A program made the translations under genes and the position numbers. A DNA stretch of 64,000 nt from positions 21,001-85,000 of the forward strand of contig JAZGTH010000146.1 in the NCBI GenBank assembly GCA_036877525.1. The letters run 5' to 3'. The notes below the pieces were generated by a model. The model did no database searches. It saw only the letters and a program-made list of their open reading frames with translations, and was not told the DNA's origin. Position 1 is the stretch's first letter. Each line of letters begins with the position of its first letter. This document shows positions 25,618-38,734 of this stretch, one piece after another. This DNA comes from Chromobotia macracanthus (taxonomy: Eukaryota; Chordata; Actinopteri; Cypriniformes; Botiidae).

Positions 25618-25765
25618 TACTTCAACTCTACTGCTTCTGATTCATTCATACCCCGGGGAGGCTGTTATCTGATTGGTTCCTATCTGTAAAGTCTGCCCCA
25701 CACCCAGTCCTAATCCTAACCATAGTAGGGAGAAACAGGGGTTGCGTAATCTAAGAGGAGCCAGA
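25618..25765 (+). repeat. Dispersed repeat (pair with 3258-3400)
   Basis: Second copy of the element described at 3258-3400, same orientation. Diagnostic shared run: CATAGTAGGGAGAAACAGG, preceded by TCCTAATCCTAACC. Confidence 0.75.
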
Positions 25766-25849
25766 TTTTCAAATTCAATATTGGGAATTGTGCCATGTGA
25801 ATTCAATTCAGAACAAATGATAATTTGAAAACCAAATAATAATTTTCTA

Positions 25850-26015
25850 GGAACATTATTTGCAACCAAAAAATTGTGTTCCCAGGATGTTCTACAAACC
25901 TTAAACTAATATTGTATTTTCGTAAAAAAAACTTACCTAGCCAACCAAAAATGAAACTTAAAAAATGTTCTGGGAACCAAAAACATCCCAGAAAATTCTG
26001 GTTAGCTGGGTTACA
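25850..26015 (-). repeat. GTTCTGGGAACC-type dispersed repeat
   Basis: Repeated words around TGTTCTGGGAACCAAAAACA, GTTCCCAGGATGTTCT and GGTTAGCTGGGTT are typical of a fish interspersed repeat whose units carry GTTCTGGGAAC half-palindromes. Boundaries approximate. Confidence 0.5.
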
Positions 26016-29000
26016 ACCTGATTTGCATAAATTCTTCAGCAAACCCGGGGCTAACATGTCAAAGACAGTATGAGCATGTAAACAACATGATCAACAGGCA
26101 CTGTTCATTTTTGGTGAATTCCACCCACAATATTCAAATCTATGGTTATGTTCAGAAAGACAGACTGCAGTGTGTTGTTTGCTTTGCTGAGAAGGGGATT
26201 GGCAGCAATCGGTCACTTCTTCAGGATCTGTACACTTCCATAACACTGACGTGGGAAGTTAAGATTGTGGCTTACCCTAGATGCATACTTTCTGACCCAC
26301 TCCCATCCAGCAGGATGCTGTGGCCCATTAGGACTAAAACTTCATGCCACAAAACAGTTTCTTTCCATCTGCAACTTGTCTCATCAACTACATTTGCCAC
26401 ACCGTGATCTCTTATCTGATCCCATGAACAGCATTACATTAACCAAAAAAAACACATTGGTGTTGTTCATATGCGTTACATTAAAGCACACAACCCAGAC
26501 TGCTACCCACTTGCCAAGTCATAAATTAAGAAATACTGTTTCCGTGTTCAAGCCTCCAGTTATTATAAATAAGACCACTACCTAAACAGCCATTGTTGAG
26601 CACTGTTTTTTCATATCACACATTTAAGCTATTCGTTTAAGCATTTAAGCTTTAGGCTTTCATAAACTCTGTGTACGTTACAGTCTCTAGTCCTGTGATG
26701 TCCCGACACCAAAATTTTAATGATTCATGAAAGATTTGTATGGCCATCTGGGATTTCAGTATGGAGGTAAAGGTTAGGATTGTAATTTTTTGGTAACTCT
26801 GAGAAAAATGTAATTATTTTCTTGTGTTATTAGGGAAAAAACATAGTCAAATACACTCTGAAATGCAGAAGTCAAATACACTGTGAAACTTATTTTGACA
26901 ACCGTTAAAATTGTAAAAGTTCTATTTCAATTGAAATTGACAAAAATATATTATTGTACAATAGAATGTACCTCAAAGTTATTACAATAATAATTATATT
27001 CTTTATAATAATATAACTTATTTAAATATTGTATTTAGAAAATCACGTTTGTCCATGTTTTAACTTGGTATACTTCTGTTGTACAGCACTTTGCCAAAAA
27101 TAAAAGTCTTTGATTACATTTTTAAAACATTGATTAAATTGTTCATTCATTAATCATTCATTTGATTATGTATAGCTTAATTTTTTATTTTTTCTGAGGG
27201 GAGACTTCCATACTTCCATTTATTCTGTTAGGGTCATTGTTACTGATAAGAATTATTGTTTAAAACCATATGACATTAAACCTTGATGTTTTCTGAGAAA
27301 TTATAACATGAAAATCTCATACTATTACAGCCCTAGTAAGCATAAACAAGGGTGATCACACAGAATTTCTAGTAATCCTTTAATGGATCTAACTAATCCT
27401 TTAAATTAGATTAGAACACTTAACTAATAGTAAATATTTAATACTAAATAGTTTTAGGCTTCATCTAGTTAAGACAGTTTTCAGATCTCTAAGTCACACA
27501 CTCCTCCTCACGTCATCAGGAAATGAGCCAGTCAAAGGTGCAGACAAAGTAAACAACACCGTGTTGAGGTTTTTGAAGCTTTGAAGCTGGGCTGGAGGTG
27601 GCATGCTGGGTTTTGGATGCTGTGTTTGTGCAGGGTTAAGCTGTGGAGAAAAGACGGGTGTGTAACGCTTGTTAGAAGTTAGAAAACCTAATCCTGTGTT
27701 TGTCAAAAGCACCGTAGCTCCATCCTCAATACCAGAAGAATGACAAGCTGCTGAGAAGGACCAAAAAAACCCAACACAAACGGAGTGAAACAGGCACACA
27801 CCCATGTAAATCTACATTTGTGTGTAAAAGGTCTGTCAAGAAAATGTTTTTGTCATATTTTCTTAAAGTTCTTATCGTCCAAAACTTGCTTAACTTTTGT
27901 TATGCAAAATATGCTTTTTCATTCTGTTTTTTTAGATTTGTTTATGTGTGACTTGGTCGTGGTTTGCTTAAATTTATCCACTGCACACAAGCACAAAATG
28001 AAATTGAGGAACTAATGATAAAACAGGATCTCAGTATGATTTAGGAACTAACACACTAACGTTTAAGGATCTACTGATCTTTAATATTTAGATCTATGCA
28101 TTTGGTTTAGTTTTTTGACCTAAATAAATGGTGTCTATTATTTATGCCTACCTATGATGTTTATGCTTATATGCACTGTCAAAAAAGCAGAGGATTCCAG
28201 TGGATTTTTGAAAATGTGTGCATCCATGCATTCTTTTATGCAGTATTACCGACAACTCCTTGAGCAATGTAACAGTTCTCTTTTGACTTTAAAAATGGTG
28301 AGGAGCATGAGGCCAAAGCTGCTACAGCAGTATTGCAATGGAAACAGCACAAGCTGTGGTATCGTAATGCAATTTTATGATGAATTAGTATATACCCAAT
28401 ATATTAACACTAATTTACACATTCACATGCACAATAGTTTACACCTTTTAGTCAAGAATGTAACAAAATTTTACATATTGGGGAGGACCAATGTTAAATT
28501 TGTAATATATAAAACATGTTTCCCTGTCTCTATGGCAGTCACAACACTGTTTTGTAAACAGTTTAACTATAAAAATACTCTTGAAAATACTCTATGAAAA
28601 TACTATTCTGCCTATGTCTATTGCAACGTTACGGAAGCAAAAAGTTTCAGTGCATTAATATGGGCAATGAGGTATGTTTGAAGTGGGTAAAAGTGAACTT
28701 CCATCCGGCTTTCTGGTGGTCTTCTTCATTTCCCCTTTTTGTTTTTTTACATGCTGAGCGGGTTTCAAATTAAGTAACAAATTTCAATCTTTCACTGGCA
28801 GGTTTGGAAAGTCCTGGCCATGACCGAACGTGTTGACAGTTGCTGCCAAATCTAGATCTGCTGTCATGTCAGTAGGAAAATATTGCTCAACCTTAGTTAC
28901 CCCAGCTTGGTTCGGCCTGCAGCAGATTACTGATTTTCATAGCAAGGGACAAACTGAATAATCAAGAACATTTTAATATTTCTGAGCTAGTTTTCATGCT

Positions 29001-29240
29001 TAGTGATATAAAGGTGAATTAAGTACATTATACGCAGTTTATCATTATGGACACTTGTAGATAATAACACCGTAAAGTGTGTTCAACCATAAAGTGGTTG
29101 AATTGTTGTAAGAGAGAGTGTTATCTTTTATGTCGATATAAAATCAGAACTTGGTGATTAGTGTCAGGCACACATGCAGACGTTACAGGGGTTGATCCTT
29201 ATTTATCTATAATGAATGAATGTCTCTAACTATGATTTAG
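26016..29240. other. Noncoding, nothing recognised
   Basis: Several short open frames (for example 26087-26407 and 28154-28597 on the plus strand) show no domain, signal or splice support. No RB1-like exon was seen here. Confidence 0.4.
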
Positions 29241-29245
29241 AAAAC

Positions 29246-29251
29246 TTTATT
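29246..29251 (-). terminator. lpar6: Candidate lpar6 poly(A) signal
   Basis: AATAAA on the minus strand, 608 bases downstream of the lpar6 stop codon. Position fits a plausible 3' UTR. Unproven without transcript data. Confidence 0.4.
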
Positions 29252-29858
29252 TTCAAGTGAAGTTTGTAACAGAGAAAACAGTGCATTATGACAATATCAA
29301 TGGCAGTGCAAAGTTAACATATAGTATGCATAGAATATAAAGTGCCATCAAAAGTTTTCAGCTTCTTAATACTATGACACTTTAGGCAGTCAGTGTATTG
29401 TCAGAAAATGTTACTTGTATAATTCTATTTTGTATGTAAGTTTAAATAAATAGTGGTTATATTATAGTATGTTTTCCACATTCACTTACCATTTTAGAAA
29501 TGTAAGTAAATTCACATACATTCTGGTCTACTTTAATAATCTAGTTCCAGTTTGCTAAGACTCCACAGTTAAGTATTCCAAATGTTTGTATTTAATTCTG
29601 TTGAGAACAGGTGTGCCTCTCTGCATTGGACTGAAGTATGTCTTTTCAGTGGGAGTTAAACCCTTTTAAAAGGGCATAGTTTACTTACGGCCCTGAGTGA
29701 TATTAACAAACCAATTAGGGAATATTTCACATTTATGCCACATTTTACAGAGTGCTTAGTTTCCTTAAATCCACTTTGTGTAATTACTTAGAGATTTGGA
29801 CCAAGATAGGATGTGGACCAAGTATCCACTTGTCTAGTACTTTTATCTCCTAATGCCC

Positions 29859-30920
29859 TCATACATTGGATTCATTGTGGAACATCTTGTTTTTAATGGA
29901 CCTCAGGCTGAACTGAAGGGTGGAGCTTGTTTCAGACTGGAAGGCCTCAGAGAACTTCACATTAAGGGAATGGTCTGTCTGTGATTTCCTCTTAATGGAG
30001 TTTTGTATTGTCTCTGAAGTAAAATAGTAGACGATGGGGTCAAAACAGCAGTTGGACACTGCGATGCACAAAGCAATAGGATAGATTGCCCGGACCACAG
30101 ATTCCACTGCACATCCCTGCAAAGTTTTTGTCCGCACCAGTGAGTAGAAGACCAGGTTGACATTGTATGGTATGAAGCAAAAACAGAAGATGGAGAGGTG
30201 GACGATGATCATCCGCAAGATCTTCTTCTTGTTCAGCTTCCCTCCCCGACTGATGGTCTGGGGCCTCCTCAAAGTTTGAAGTACCATAGCAGAGCAAACC
30301 ACGTTTAGGACCAGAGGTATGAGGAACCCCACTGTCTCAATAAAGATCACTACCTTGGAGAGATGGCTCTTCCACTGTTTTGAGGAGAAGTTCTCAAAAC
30401 AGGATATTGTGTTGTTTTGAGTGTTTGTACTATTCAGCAAGAAACCTGTCGGAAGACTTCCTGAGAGCACCAGAATCCAAACGGCCACACACACAATTTT
30501 GGCATTGCGCTTGGTCCGAAGCCCCATCGAATGGAAAGGGTAAACAATTGCAAGAAAGCGGTCCACACTGATGCAGGTAAGGAACAGGATGCTTCCATAC
30601 ATGTTGGTGTAAAAAAGTGAAACGGAGAGCTGGCAGAGCAGGCTGCCAAAGGGCCAGTTCTGCTGGATGAAATAAAAGACCCTTAAGGGCAGCGTGAGAA
30701 CAAACAACAAGTCAGATACCACAAGGTTCATCATGTACGTGGTGGTCTCATTTCGCAGTTTCAGGGAACAAGTGAAAATGTACATGGCTGCTACGTTGGT
30801 GATGAGTCCCACCATGAAGACAATGCTGAACACTATACTGTAGAGTGGATATTTAAAGCTGTCATTCTTTGGGCAGTGGGTGACATTTAAAATGTCCATC
30901 TGAGAAGTAATGTTATACAT
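29859..30920 (-). CDS. lpar6: Lysophosphatidic acid receptor 6
   Basis: A 353-residue, single-exon class A receptor of the P2Y-like LPA group, acting at the plasma membrane as a receptor for lysophosphatidic acid. In mammals LPAR6 (formerly P2RY5) couples mainly to G12/13 and affects hair and endothelium; that is family knowledge. Seen here: N-glycosylation sequons near the N terminus (NIT, NVT, NDS), N42 of TM1, D70 of TM2, a C96-C174 pair for the loop disulfide, DRF at 120-122, FIPYN at 249-253 and DPIVY at 294-298. The NDSFKY segment and the C-terminal K(I/M)F-NES ending match the LPAR6 pattern rather than LPAR4. Start: ATG at 30920-30918 has A at -3 and follows a good acceptor (TTTCTCAG). 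ATG at 30899 would give 346 residues and aligns best with the mammalian start. The frame open to 30935 begins at TTG and is not used. No breaks. Confidence 0.95.
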   Translation of the reverse strand: MYNITSQMDILNVTHCPKNDSFKYPLYSIVFSIVFMVGLITNVAAMYIFTCSLKLRNETTTYMMNLVVSDLLFVLTLPLRVFYFIQQNWPFGSLLCQLSVSLFYTNMYGSILFLTCISVDRFLAIVYPFHSMGLRTKRNAKIVCVAVWILVLSGSLPTGFLLNSTNTQNNTISCFENFSSKQWKSHLSKVVIFIETVGFLIPLVLNVVCSAMVLQTLRRPQTISRGGKLNKKKILRMIIVHLSIFCFCFIPYNVNLVFYSLVRTKTLQGCAVESVVRAIYPIALCIAVSNCCFDPIVYYFTSETIQNSIKRKSQTDHSLNVKFSEAFQSETSSTLQFSLRSIKNKMFHNESNV

Positions 30921-30936
30921 CTTGCTGAGAAACAAA

Positions 30937-33660
30937 AGGACTCTATGGGGTGGCAGTTAGGCAAATACGAAACAATAAGAGGATTTCCCTCGATCCAAGA
31001 TTTAACAGGGGAAAACAAAGCACGAGCAACAGATGGATGGCTGCAAACCACAAGATGCTTGTGCTTTCAAGGGCACATAGACTGACTCTTTAATGACTCT
31101 TTAATGTGCTCCTTCTGTTAGCAGTTTAAAACTGCAAGCGATCAAACATTTCTCTCTGGCAGTCTTTAATTAAGTGTGCTGGATTCTGTGGGGGGGTTAG
31201 CTCATGTTGATGGCTTTTTTTCCCCAGAGATTACAGCCAGACCCCAACTACCTCTTCCCTTCCCCCTTCTGTTTGCCCTTTTCCCCAGCCACCCCACAGG
31301 ACTTTAACCCCAAGGTTACTCACTCCAAGATTTTGAAGTCCTACAGTCCTTCCCTCCAGTTTAACTTGAGCAATACCATATGAACAAATCCACAAGCATC
31401 CAAAGATAGTAGTTTGTTAGAATCCACAAATGTATCCCATTGAACAAACACAAACTTAAACTGGCTCCTTAAAGAATTCCAAAGCAGTTGTTTTTCCAAG
31501 CTAGTCTTGAAGTATCCTTTGTTATCTTTGTTCTCAGTGTCACAGAAGGTCCAGAGCACCTGCAGAATGCATACAGCACATTGTGTTCACACTGAGGACG
31601 CTGCCCGCTGTCTCAGTTCTGCTCTCTAAGTATGTGCCAGTGAAAATGACAAGCGTGAGTCAAGCTCTCAGCTTAAGCTAAAGTGTCTATTTCCTGACCA
31701 CCCCCTTTTTTACTACCCTGTCTTGGTATCTCTGTCAGCAACAGCCTCTGGGGCCTCTGTGCTTTGTATATTGAAGAGGCGGGGTGGGAGGCAACCATGC
31801 TGGGGAGGGTTTTACAAGTTGGTGTTATCATGGCTATTGACTTACCATGGCTCCTCCTACCTCTTGGATAGGTCCCTCCCTCAGTGAGAGAAAAAACAGG
31901 AACCCAAAGAAACTGTTATTATACAGTGTGCAAGGTGCAAATGATTGCCTTACATTTACTATTGTATCTTTTAATATCAATACCAACCCAGATCATTTTT
32001 TTGTTTAAAAAGATTTTAGAGTTGTTTGTGTGTGTATAAACATGGCAGCTCTATGATGCTATCAAAACATTGCTTTGTTTGTGTGACACAACCAACCAGA
32101 CTCAGTAACACTGGCTCAGCCTATGCCATGAGATTGGGGTGGGGCTATCTGTTTGGCCAACGACTGGCAGAAAGATAAATCATCAGGAAATCAATTATTA
32201 TTTTTAGAATTTTGTCTAGTGACACTAGGCACAGAAATAACACACTTCAGCTTTAGTCTTATTGTGTAAGTGAACAGGTTTCTTGTCTAATTGTGCTTTC
32301 TTAGGACAAACAGAACAAATACACATATAACTTTAATATAACATATATACACATATAACAAATGCTTTTCCAAAGTACACCGTAGTTACACTGAAGGCAG
32401 ATAAACAAAGTAAGTACAAGCAGCTACCTCAGCAAAGCTTCTGTTTAATTATATACCACACCCCATGACACATTAAGCTTAAATTGTGCAATACTAGGAG
32501 AAACTGGTTTTTAATCAGCTAATATGCCTGACATAGGTTGGTTTATGTCACAGGGTAGAAGTGTGAGAATGGGTCTCCCATACAAAAAAATGTTTTGTTT
32601 ATTTATTTTAGGATAACTCGGTGCTGAATTAGCATATCTTAAAATGATCAAAAATTCATTATGTGTTTAGGGACAGGGTGAATATGAGAACCAAACAATG
32701 TGCAGGTCTGCTTAAGTATGTTTAGTTTATTGGCCACTTATTTTTTATTAAGTGTCCTAAATAAATATTTTTAAGGCTTTCATAAGCCTTTTAAATGCTG
32801 TGCAATTCAATAACTTGAATGAGTGTCTTGAGTGTCTTGTAAGCAGGACTTTCCCATCAAAATGATAAATGTGTGCGCCCAGATTGACGGAAATGGCATT
32901 ATCGAGCCATTGAGTCATTAAGCTCATTAAGCTGTTTTCAGATGGCTCTTACCATTTATATGCACAATATGCATTAGATGCAATTGTGTTAACCTCTAAA
33001 CTTTAAAACTTCACGAGTTTGCAGTAACATGTTATCAGTTATGATAATAAAGCATATTAGGTGTACTGTCTGGGGGAGAGCTCAGAATCTGGCCCGAACC
33101 CAGAGAACTCCCTCAAGAGTGAGGCAATGGGGTGGTGAAGGGATGCTGCAAAAACTGTCACAGGACAGAGCTGAAGAATGGCTATATACTCCCTGCGTAA
33201 TTATAAATAAGAAAGGGTGTGTATTTATTTTTCGACATGTTTTTCTGGAAAATGTTTATTGATTCTACTTTGATTCTTCTTTTGAAACCATGAAATATGG
33301 CTGATTAAAATGTTCCTTTAGAATTTGTGCAGGTTAAAAAAAAAACATGCAACTTCCTTAAAAATCTAATATAGCACCAATAAACAACAAATTATATATC
33401 TACCATGAACAATTTCAAAGGGCTTTTGTTCCTTTACTTAAAACTGGATATTTCTAAGTTATTGACGTATATGGAAAGGCCAAGATTCCAACATTGACAT
33501 AATAATGGCACATATGTCTATATCTATTGAAATGTTTTAATGTCTGTACAGACACAGCAAAACACATAAGATGTGACCATTGTTCTCTTTTCCCAGTGGG
33601 CTCTCTTAATACAAATACCATTAAGGTCAGAGAGACCTTTTAAAAACAGGCTATGGCATT
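30937..33660. other. lpar6 upstream region
   Basis: No coding exon. A GC-box-like stretch, GAAGAGGCGGGGTGGGAGGC at about 31774-31793, is the most promoter-like sequence and would suit a minus-strand 5' exon joined to the acceptor just upstream of the lpar6 start. The distal exon itself cannot be fixed. No RB1 exon was recognised. Confidence 0.35.
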
Positions 33661-33667
33661 GTCTGCT

Positions 33668-33809
33668 GCAGTTGTGGCCTACTGGTTAGTGAGTCGGGCT
33701 TGAAATAAGAAGGTTGCTAGTTGCTAATTCCAGTGCTGGCGGGTAAATGGAGATGTAAATACTCTCTATTAGTCTCTTTGGATAATGGCATTTGCTAAAT
33801 GCATAAATG
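33668..33809 (+). mobile_element. tRNA-derived SINE, degraded
   Basis: The head has pol III promoter-like boxes: an A-box-like TGGCCTACTGGTTAG and a degenerate B box around AAGGTTGCTAGTTGCTAATT. The tail reads CTTTGGATAATGGCATTTGC then TAAATGCATAAATG, a version of the LINE-related tail shared by many fish SINEs (ctttggataaaagcgtctgc). About 140 bp. Confidence 0.75.
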
Positions 33810-36800
33810 AAAAATGTACTGAATTTGGTCTCAGTGTCACCAAGATAAGTTTTTACAGATTTTGGACAGCCTGGAGATCTCCTAGACAACTGACAATTTT
33901 TATCTGATTTCACCATGTAAAATACATATGTTAAGAGGAACAGAGGCACAGATAGCTAGGGACATACAGTGAAACACTATATTACTATGAGCATGTCAAC
34001 TGAAGCCATGATCTGATTGGATCAAGCAAAAAGTAGAACTTGACTAGAAGACCGCTGGAAATGAGTCAGATATTTAATTTTAAATATGATGCAAATATGG
34101 TGAAAGGAAAGACTAACAAGCTTGCTAGATCAAGTTCCAGACTTGCTTTCACTTTAGTTCCTTTCTTTTGTATGAGTCTGAACAAAGTTTTTTGCAATAT
34201 ATGACAGAAAATCAATTTTAATATTTAAAAATATATTAAGATGTGGCAGTTTGGGCCTTGTGTTTCTCATCAGTTTTATAAGTAAAAAGTACAAATAGAC
34301 CATCACAGACTACTAAATTTCTGTTGATTGTGTGCAATATTAGCTAAAACACAGATGCACAAGCATTAGGGTTTCCTCACACTCACAGATTGAAGTCTAA
34401 TATGTTAAATATAGGCCTTCCCACATTTTAAGAAACTAGCAGTTGTACAGCAGACAAAATTAAATGTTAGAGAAATCACTGATGCTCTGGCTGCTGTTAT
34501 ACAGACTGTAAGCTAACTCATATTCATTTTACATTGCTTGTCACTGATAGACAGTCGTGGAGATGTTGGGACGTGTTTTTCTCAGAAAGCTTTCACAGGC
34601 AAGAACTTGACTGTTATTTACCTTCTAATCCTCAGTCCTGAGAAACAGGCAGGGCCTTATATAGTCATACACTGTGTTTAGCTTGTGAGAACCCACCTAT
34701 TTGAACAGGCTGACGGGAACCTGCATTCAGAGGTCTTTACTAGCACCTTTGCATATGAAAGGCTGCCATCTAGCGATGTTATACTTGCTATTACAAAAAC
34801 ACAAGTTTGCGTCGCTGTAGTGAGGTCATTCCACAGATTGATATAATATCAGGCTGATTATACTTTTTTTTCCTAAACTTAACTCTGTCAAAAACGTGTA
34901 TGGCATTAGATTTAGAGAAAACCATGACTTGGGTGAGTCATTTTTTAAAAAATGGATTTCATGATCTCTTCTTTTCCATACTACAGCCTTTTATAGTAAC
35001 CACAATACTTTTAACACTGGCCATCCACTGTGACCAGATAATCGATTTATATTCATCTATACTTGAGGATATCACCTGTCCTTTACGTAAATCATTCTCA
35101 TGAGCCGATTTCTTGAAATGAACGGGTTCATCCCGTCACATTTCAGACTAAATGATTCTTTTGCAAAGTGGACTGATATCCTTTGAGTGTCTCAATATAG
35201 CAACCAGTTTTCAGAAATTACTGTAAGTAGTCCTTTTTGGTCAAAAATAAATACAAAATAAAGGGTCAAACATTAACATTTAAATGATTCTTAAAATTCA
35301 GTTTTGCTTGGTAGTGATAGCAAATTATGTAGCGCATTGAAGAAAAAAAAATTAAAACATTTGACTCAAGCAAGGGGAAATCTGCATTAAGCGAAACCAC
35401 AAATACACAAGTGCAAATAACACATAATAGTATAATATAAATGTATATTAGTTACATTTTAGATTATTTGACATTATATTTACAATTATTTAACATCTAG
35501 GAAGCTTATTTACATATTCAAAATGCTGTATAACCTTGTGTTGTATAACCTTTTGCCTATAAAGGAAAAAGGTTAAAATAGGGACTGATAAGTGAGTAAA
35601 TAACTAGTTTCCACGTAAAATGACAAAACGTGGAAACAAGGAAAGTTTTGCAGACCCTTGGCAATGAGGCAGTGTGAGCTTTCTCACACTGGGCTAAAAA
35701 TTGAAGGGAATTATGGGCTAAAAATTGAAGGGAATCATGAACAAATATCTAAAACAGAACAGAAATCCCAAACTGTGTGAACAAATGTGAACAGACTGTT
35801 TAATTGACCATCAAAAATACATTCTGCTATTTGCATTCACTCAAGGGTCCTTTCAAGCAAATCCACTCTTATTGTGAAAACCTGGCAGTGCTTGCTAAAC
35901 ATTATTACATTTACTGTAAATCCAGTTAGAAAATAAAAAAGCTTTTAGGGCTCTTTTCTAAAACGCGTCTGGGTCATGTTTCACTCTAATGAAATAAAAT
36001 ACCCTAATGCATCTTTATTACTTTTAAGTTTGTTTCTTCTCAAATTCTCAAAACTGATGATTCATATTAAATAAATAATTAATGCATACCGTTACTATAA
36101 AACTGTACTGTAATACAATCATGTAAATTATTTTGTAAAAGCAAGATGAAATATGACCCAGACATGTTCTTGACAGGCTTCATGACCTAAATCTGTCAAT
36201 GGAAAGTTAATAACAGAATATGGGCACATGATTGATCTTGTGTCAACACCACCAGGCGGCACCATTTACCAACTGCACAGCTTGCAGGAGCAATGGCACT
36301 GCGGACACTCATGTTATTGCCTGTACAAATATTGCTAGACAGAGGTACAGAAACTGACCTTTAACATATTCAAAACAGTAATACTGAAAGTGTTCAGACC
36401 AAGTGTTCAACTTTTTCCATTTGATGACTGCGTTATTGTGACTGTTTTGAAAAAGGGAAAAAGAACTATAAATGTAACGGTATGGTAAGATCATCAGCAC
36501 ATAATGATCTATTTCTTAAATTCTGGGCTGTTTTTGGTCTGTACCCAAGTCATTTGACCTACTGTTGGATTTTGGGTGAACTATTTCTTTAATGTCCTTT
36601 TTATGCCAGAGCAAAACAGAAAACAATATCCCATCACCCAGGATTACATGTTTGAAACCCTTGCTTTATCACTGCCTTTTTGTCAATCACGCAACATGTG
36701 TGACTATGACAATAAGAGATGGATTTGTGATGGACAAACTGTTGGATGGAACCTTCCAATTAATCAAACCCAAAGGACTGTAAATATAATGAATGAAATT

Positions 36801-37094
36801 GACCTTTACTCAGGAAAGGAATTCTTTTCCATCTTTTACAGGGAAATGAGATGGTCATTCCCTTTCATTTATGTAGTGATGAATCCCTTACACATTTGAG
36901 GTGATGTTTATCTCTTTCATTAGAAGTACATGATACTCTTCAGGTCCCTTTGAATAAGCAGTAGAAATCCAGCAGTCTTCTTGAATTCATTCATTTGCTT
37001 CAGATGGGAAACGTTATTTACAGTAACCAGGACCCAGAAGACAACCAGGCTTGCCATAATCTTCACACTCAAATCACAGAAATGTGGCTTATTT
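33810..37094. other. Noncoding, small tandem duplication
   Basis: No gene recognised. At 35691-35738 a 24-bp unit (GGGCTAAAAATTGAAGGGAA plus TTAT/TCAT) occurs twice in tandem. The 107-codon plus-strand frame at 36576-36899 has no recognisable domain. Confidence 0.4.
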
Positions 37095-37100
37095 TTTATT
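37095..37100 (-). terminator. rcbtb2: Candidate rcbtb2 poly(A) signal
   Basis: AATAAA on the minus strand, 73 bases beyond the rcbtb2 stop codon. It is in a suitable place for a short 3' UTR. Confidence 0.5.
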
Positions 37101-37172
37101 TGTGGTAAAGTGCCCAAAAAAGAAAAGCCAGTGAAGAATACCTCTCTAGCCTTGACCTCTGGGCTGTGTATT

Positions 37173-37307
37173 TCAGTTTTTGAAAGCCCCGCAGAGACTG
37201 GCTTTACTGATGAAGTTCTTCAGCAGGTCATGGTCCATGTTGGCGAAGGACTGCTTCTGAGTGACAGCTGTCAGGTGGTTAATGCAAAACTTGAAGCAGA
37301 AGTCCTC
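37173..37307 (-). pseudogene. rcbtb2: rcbtb2 terminal exon
   Basis: 135 bases to the TGA stop: EDFCFKFCINHLTAVTQKQS, MDHDLLKNFISKASLCGAFK, N. The ending GAFKN is the family C terminus. Two residues (DL before EEFC) are absent compared with human, either a 6-base loss or a shifted acceptor at CCCACTCAG. Confidence 0.92.
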
Positions 37308-37783
37308 CTGAGTGGGTGGACTGATTCAATGAGAAAGAGAACAATCACTAAAGACCTAAAAATTAATATATATTTATACATAGTTGTTTGTTAATGGTTT
37401 GTTAATGTTTTTTGTTCCAAAACCTAGTGAGCTGCCTACCTAGGCAGCAATTTAGACCTCGTAGCTGGTCTATCAAAATATCATGTGAAATGTTAGTGTT
37501 CACTATTAGAAACAACTGTAAGCATTAAAGATTATTGGACCATTTAGGTATCACTTAACAACATGCTAATACCAAGCTTTATGGAATCAACTGAATGTTA
37601 GTCAGGTTCAGGAGTGTTATTTGTGAGGTGCATGCAAAACAATGAACAGTTGCTTTTGATGCAAAGCATTTAAAATCTGTAATTTATAACACTCCATGTC
37701 ACTTCAAATGATGCCTCAGAGGATAGTTGTCTATGTAGACAAAAGACATCTCACTATGTTTTGGAAACAAGGTCTATATTTAA

Positions 37784-38136
37784 AGCTGCAATCCGTAACT
37801 TCTGCCTCTCTATCATCTCTGTTTGAAACATTGATAGACAGTGCAACTTTAAATTCTAAGCAAATGCTGTAAGAACAAGCTTCAACTGCACCAATATCCT
37901 CAGCCCTCACAATATAGTAGCTGGGTCTTTATCTTTCTGCTTACAGATGTAACAATCAAACTGACGTTTCCTGTGAAATCTGACCAGACAGTTAAAATGA
38001 TAAAACTTTACTATAAACTTACCATTGTGAATAAGTTAAGGAAACCTTTCTGAACACTGATCTGTTATGTACTTACTCTTTAACTAATCAATAAAATTGT
38101 TTCTTTTTAATCAAACACAACATATAAATTGCAGCT
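37784..38136. mobile_element. TTAA-flanked MITE in last rcbtb2 intron
   Basis: The ends are inverted repeats, AGCTGCAATCC at the left and AATTGCAGCT at the right, flanked on both sides by TTAA (37780-37783 and 38137-38140). TTAA duplication is the signature of piggyBac- and Kolobok-type transposition. Length 353 bp, noncoding. Related copies: 25019-25093 (minus) and 56949 onward (plus). Confidence 0.75.
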
Positions 38137-38163
38137 TTAACAAACAGTTTTCTGCACATTCAC

Positions 38164-38294
38164 CTTTGCCTCATACTTGACAGCAGCTGAGAGTAGTGTT
38201 ATAGCATTCTCTTCTGTAATTTCTTTCTTGATGGACCCCTGACACAGTCTTTTCAGACGGCTCTTATGGTAGTATGTGGCCAAATCCAGCAGAC
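38164..38294 (-). pseudogene. rcbtb2: rcbtb2 exon, BTB end / BACK
   Basis: 131 bases, open: LLDLATYYHKSRLKRLCQGS then ITEENAITLLSAAVKYEAK. Donor AAG then GTGAAT. A TTAA-flanked MITE begins only 27 bases downstream in the intron. Confidence 0.9.
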
Positions 38295-38734
38295 CTTTAA
38301 ACAACATAGAAAACACACATCAGAAATTTCAACATACTTGTTCTGTTCTGGTATCAGTTTGCTCACAGATATCCTCATGGATTTGGCTAAATAAGTGTCT
38401 TTCACATCCAAAAGCCGAATGGCTAAGGCCCAATTGAAATTATTATAAAATAGCAGACATACACACACCTGTGACCACACATCAACTACATGTTCTATAT
38501 TAATATCAATTTGTTCATAGAATGAGCTTTGGTTGGCACATTCCTTGCAGGAATAATTTACCTACTGTTAGGCTAATCTATGACATTTTTCATAGATGCA
38601 CAGCCTTTCATGGCTAATTGCTTTAGGAATGTACCCTTGAAAAAAATTACCATACTTTCAAGGTTAAATATGACTTCTAGATAGCAGTTTGACAGAGTGC
38701 CTTCATCTTTCATCTTGTGAAAGGAAAGGTTTAC

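Noticed and set aside
30921..30935. lpar6 start at the extreme end of its open frame
   Set aside because: The codon there is TTG and lies within a splice acceptor; ATG at 30920 or 30899 is used.
36981..37394. 137-codon plus-strand frame
   Set aside because: It is antisense to the rcbtb2 terminal exon, which has clear family homology on the minus strand.
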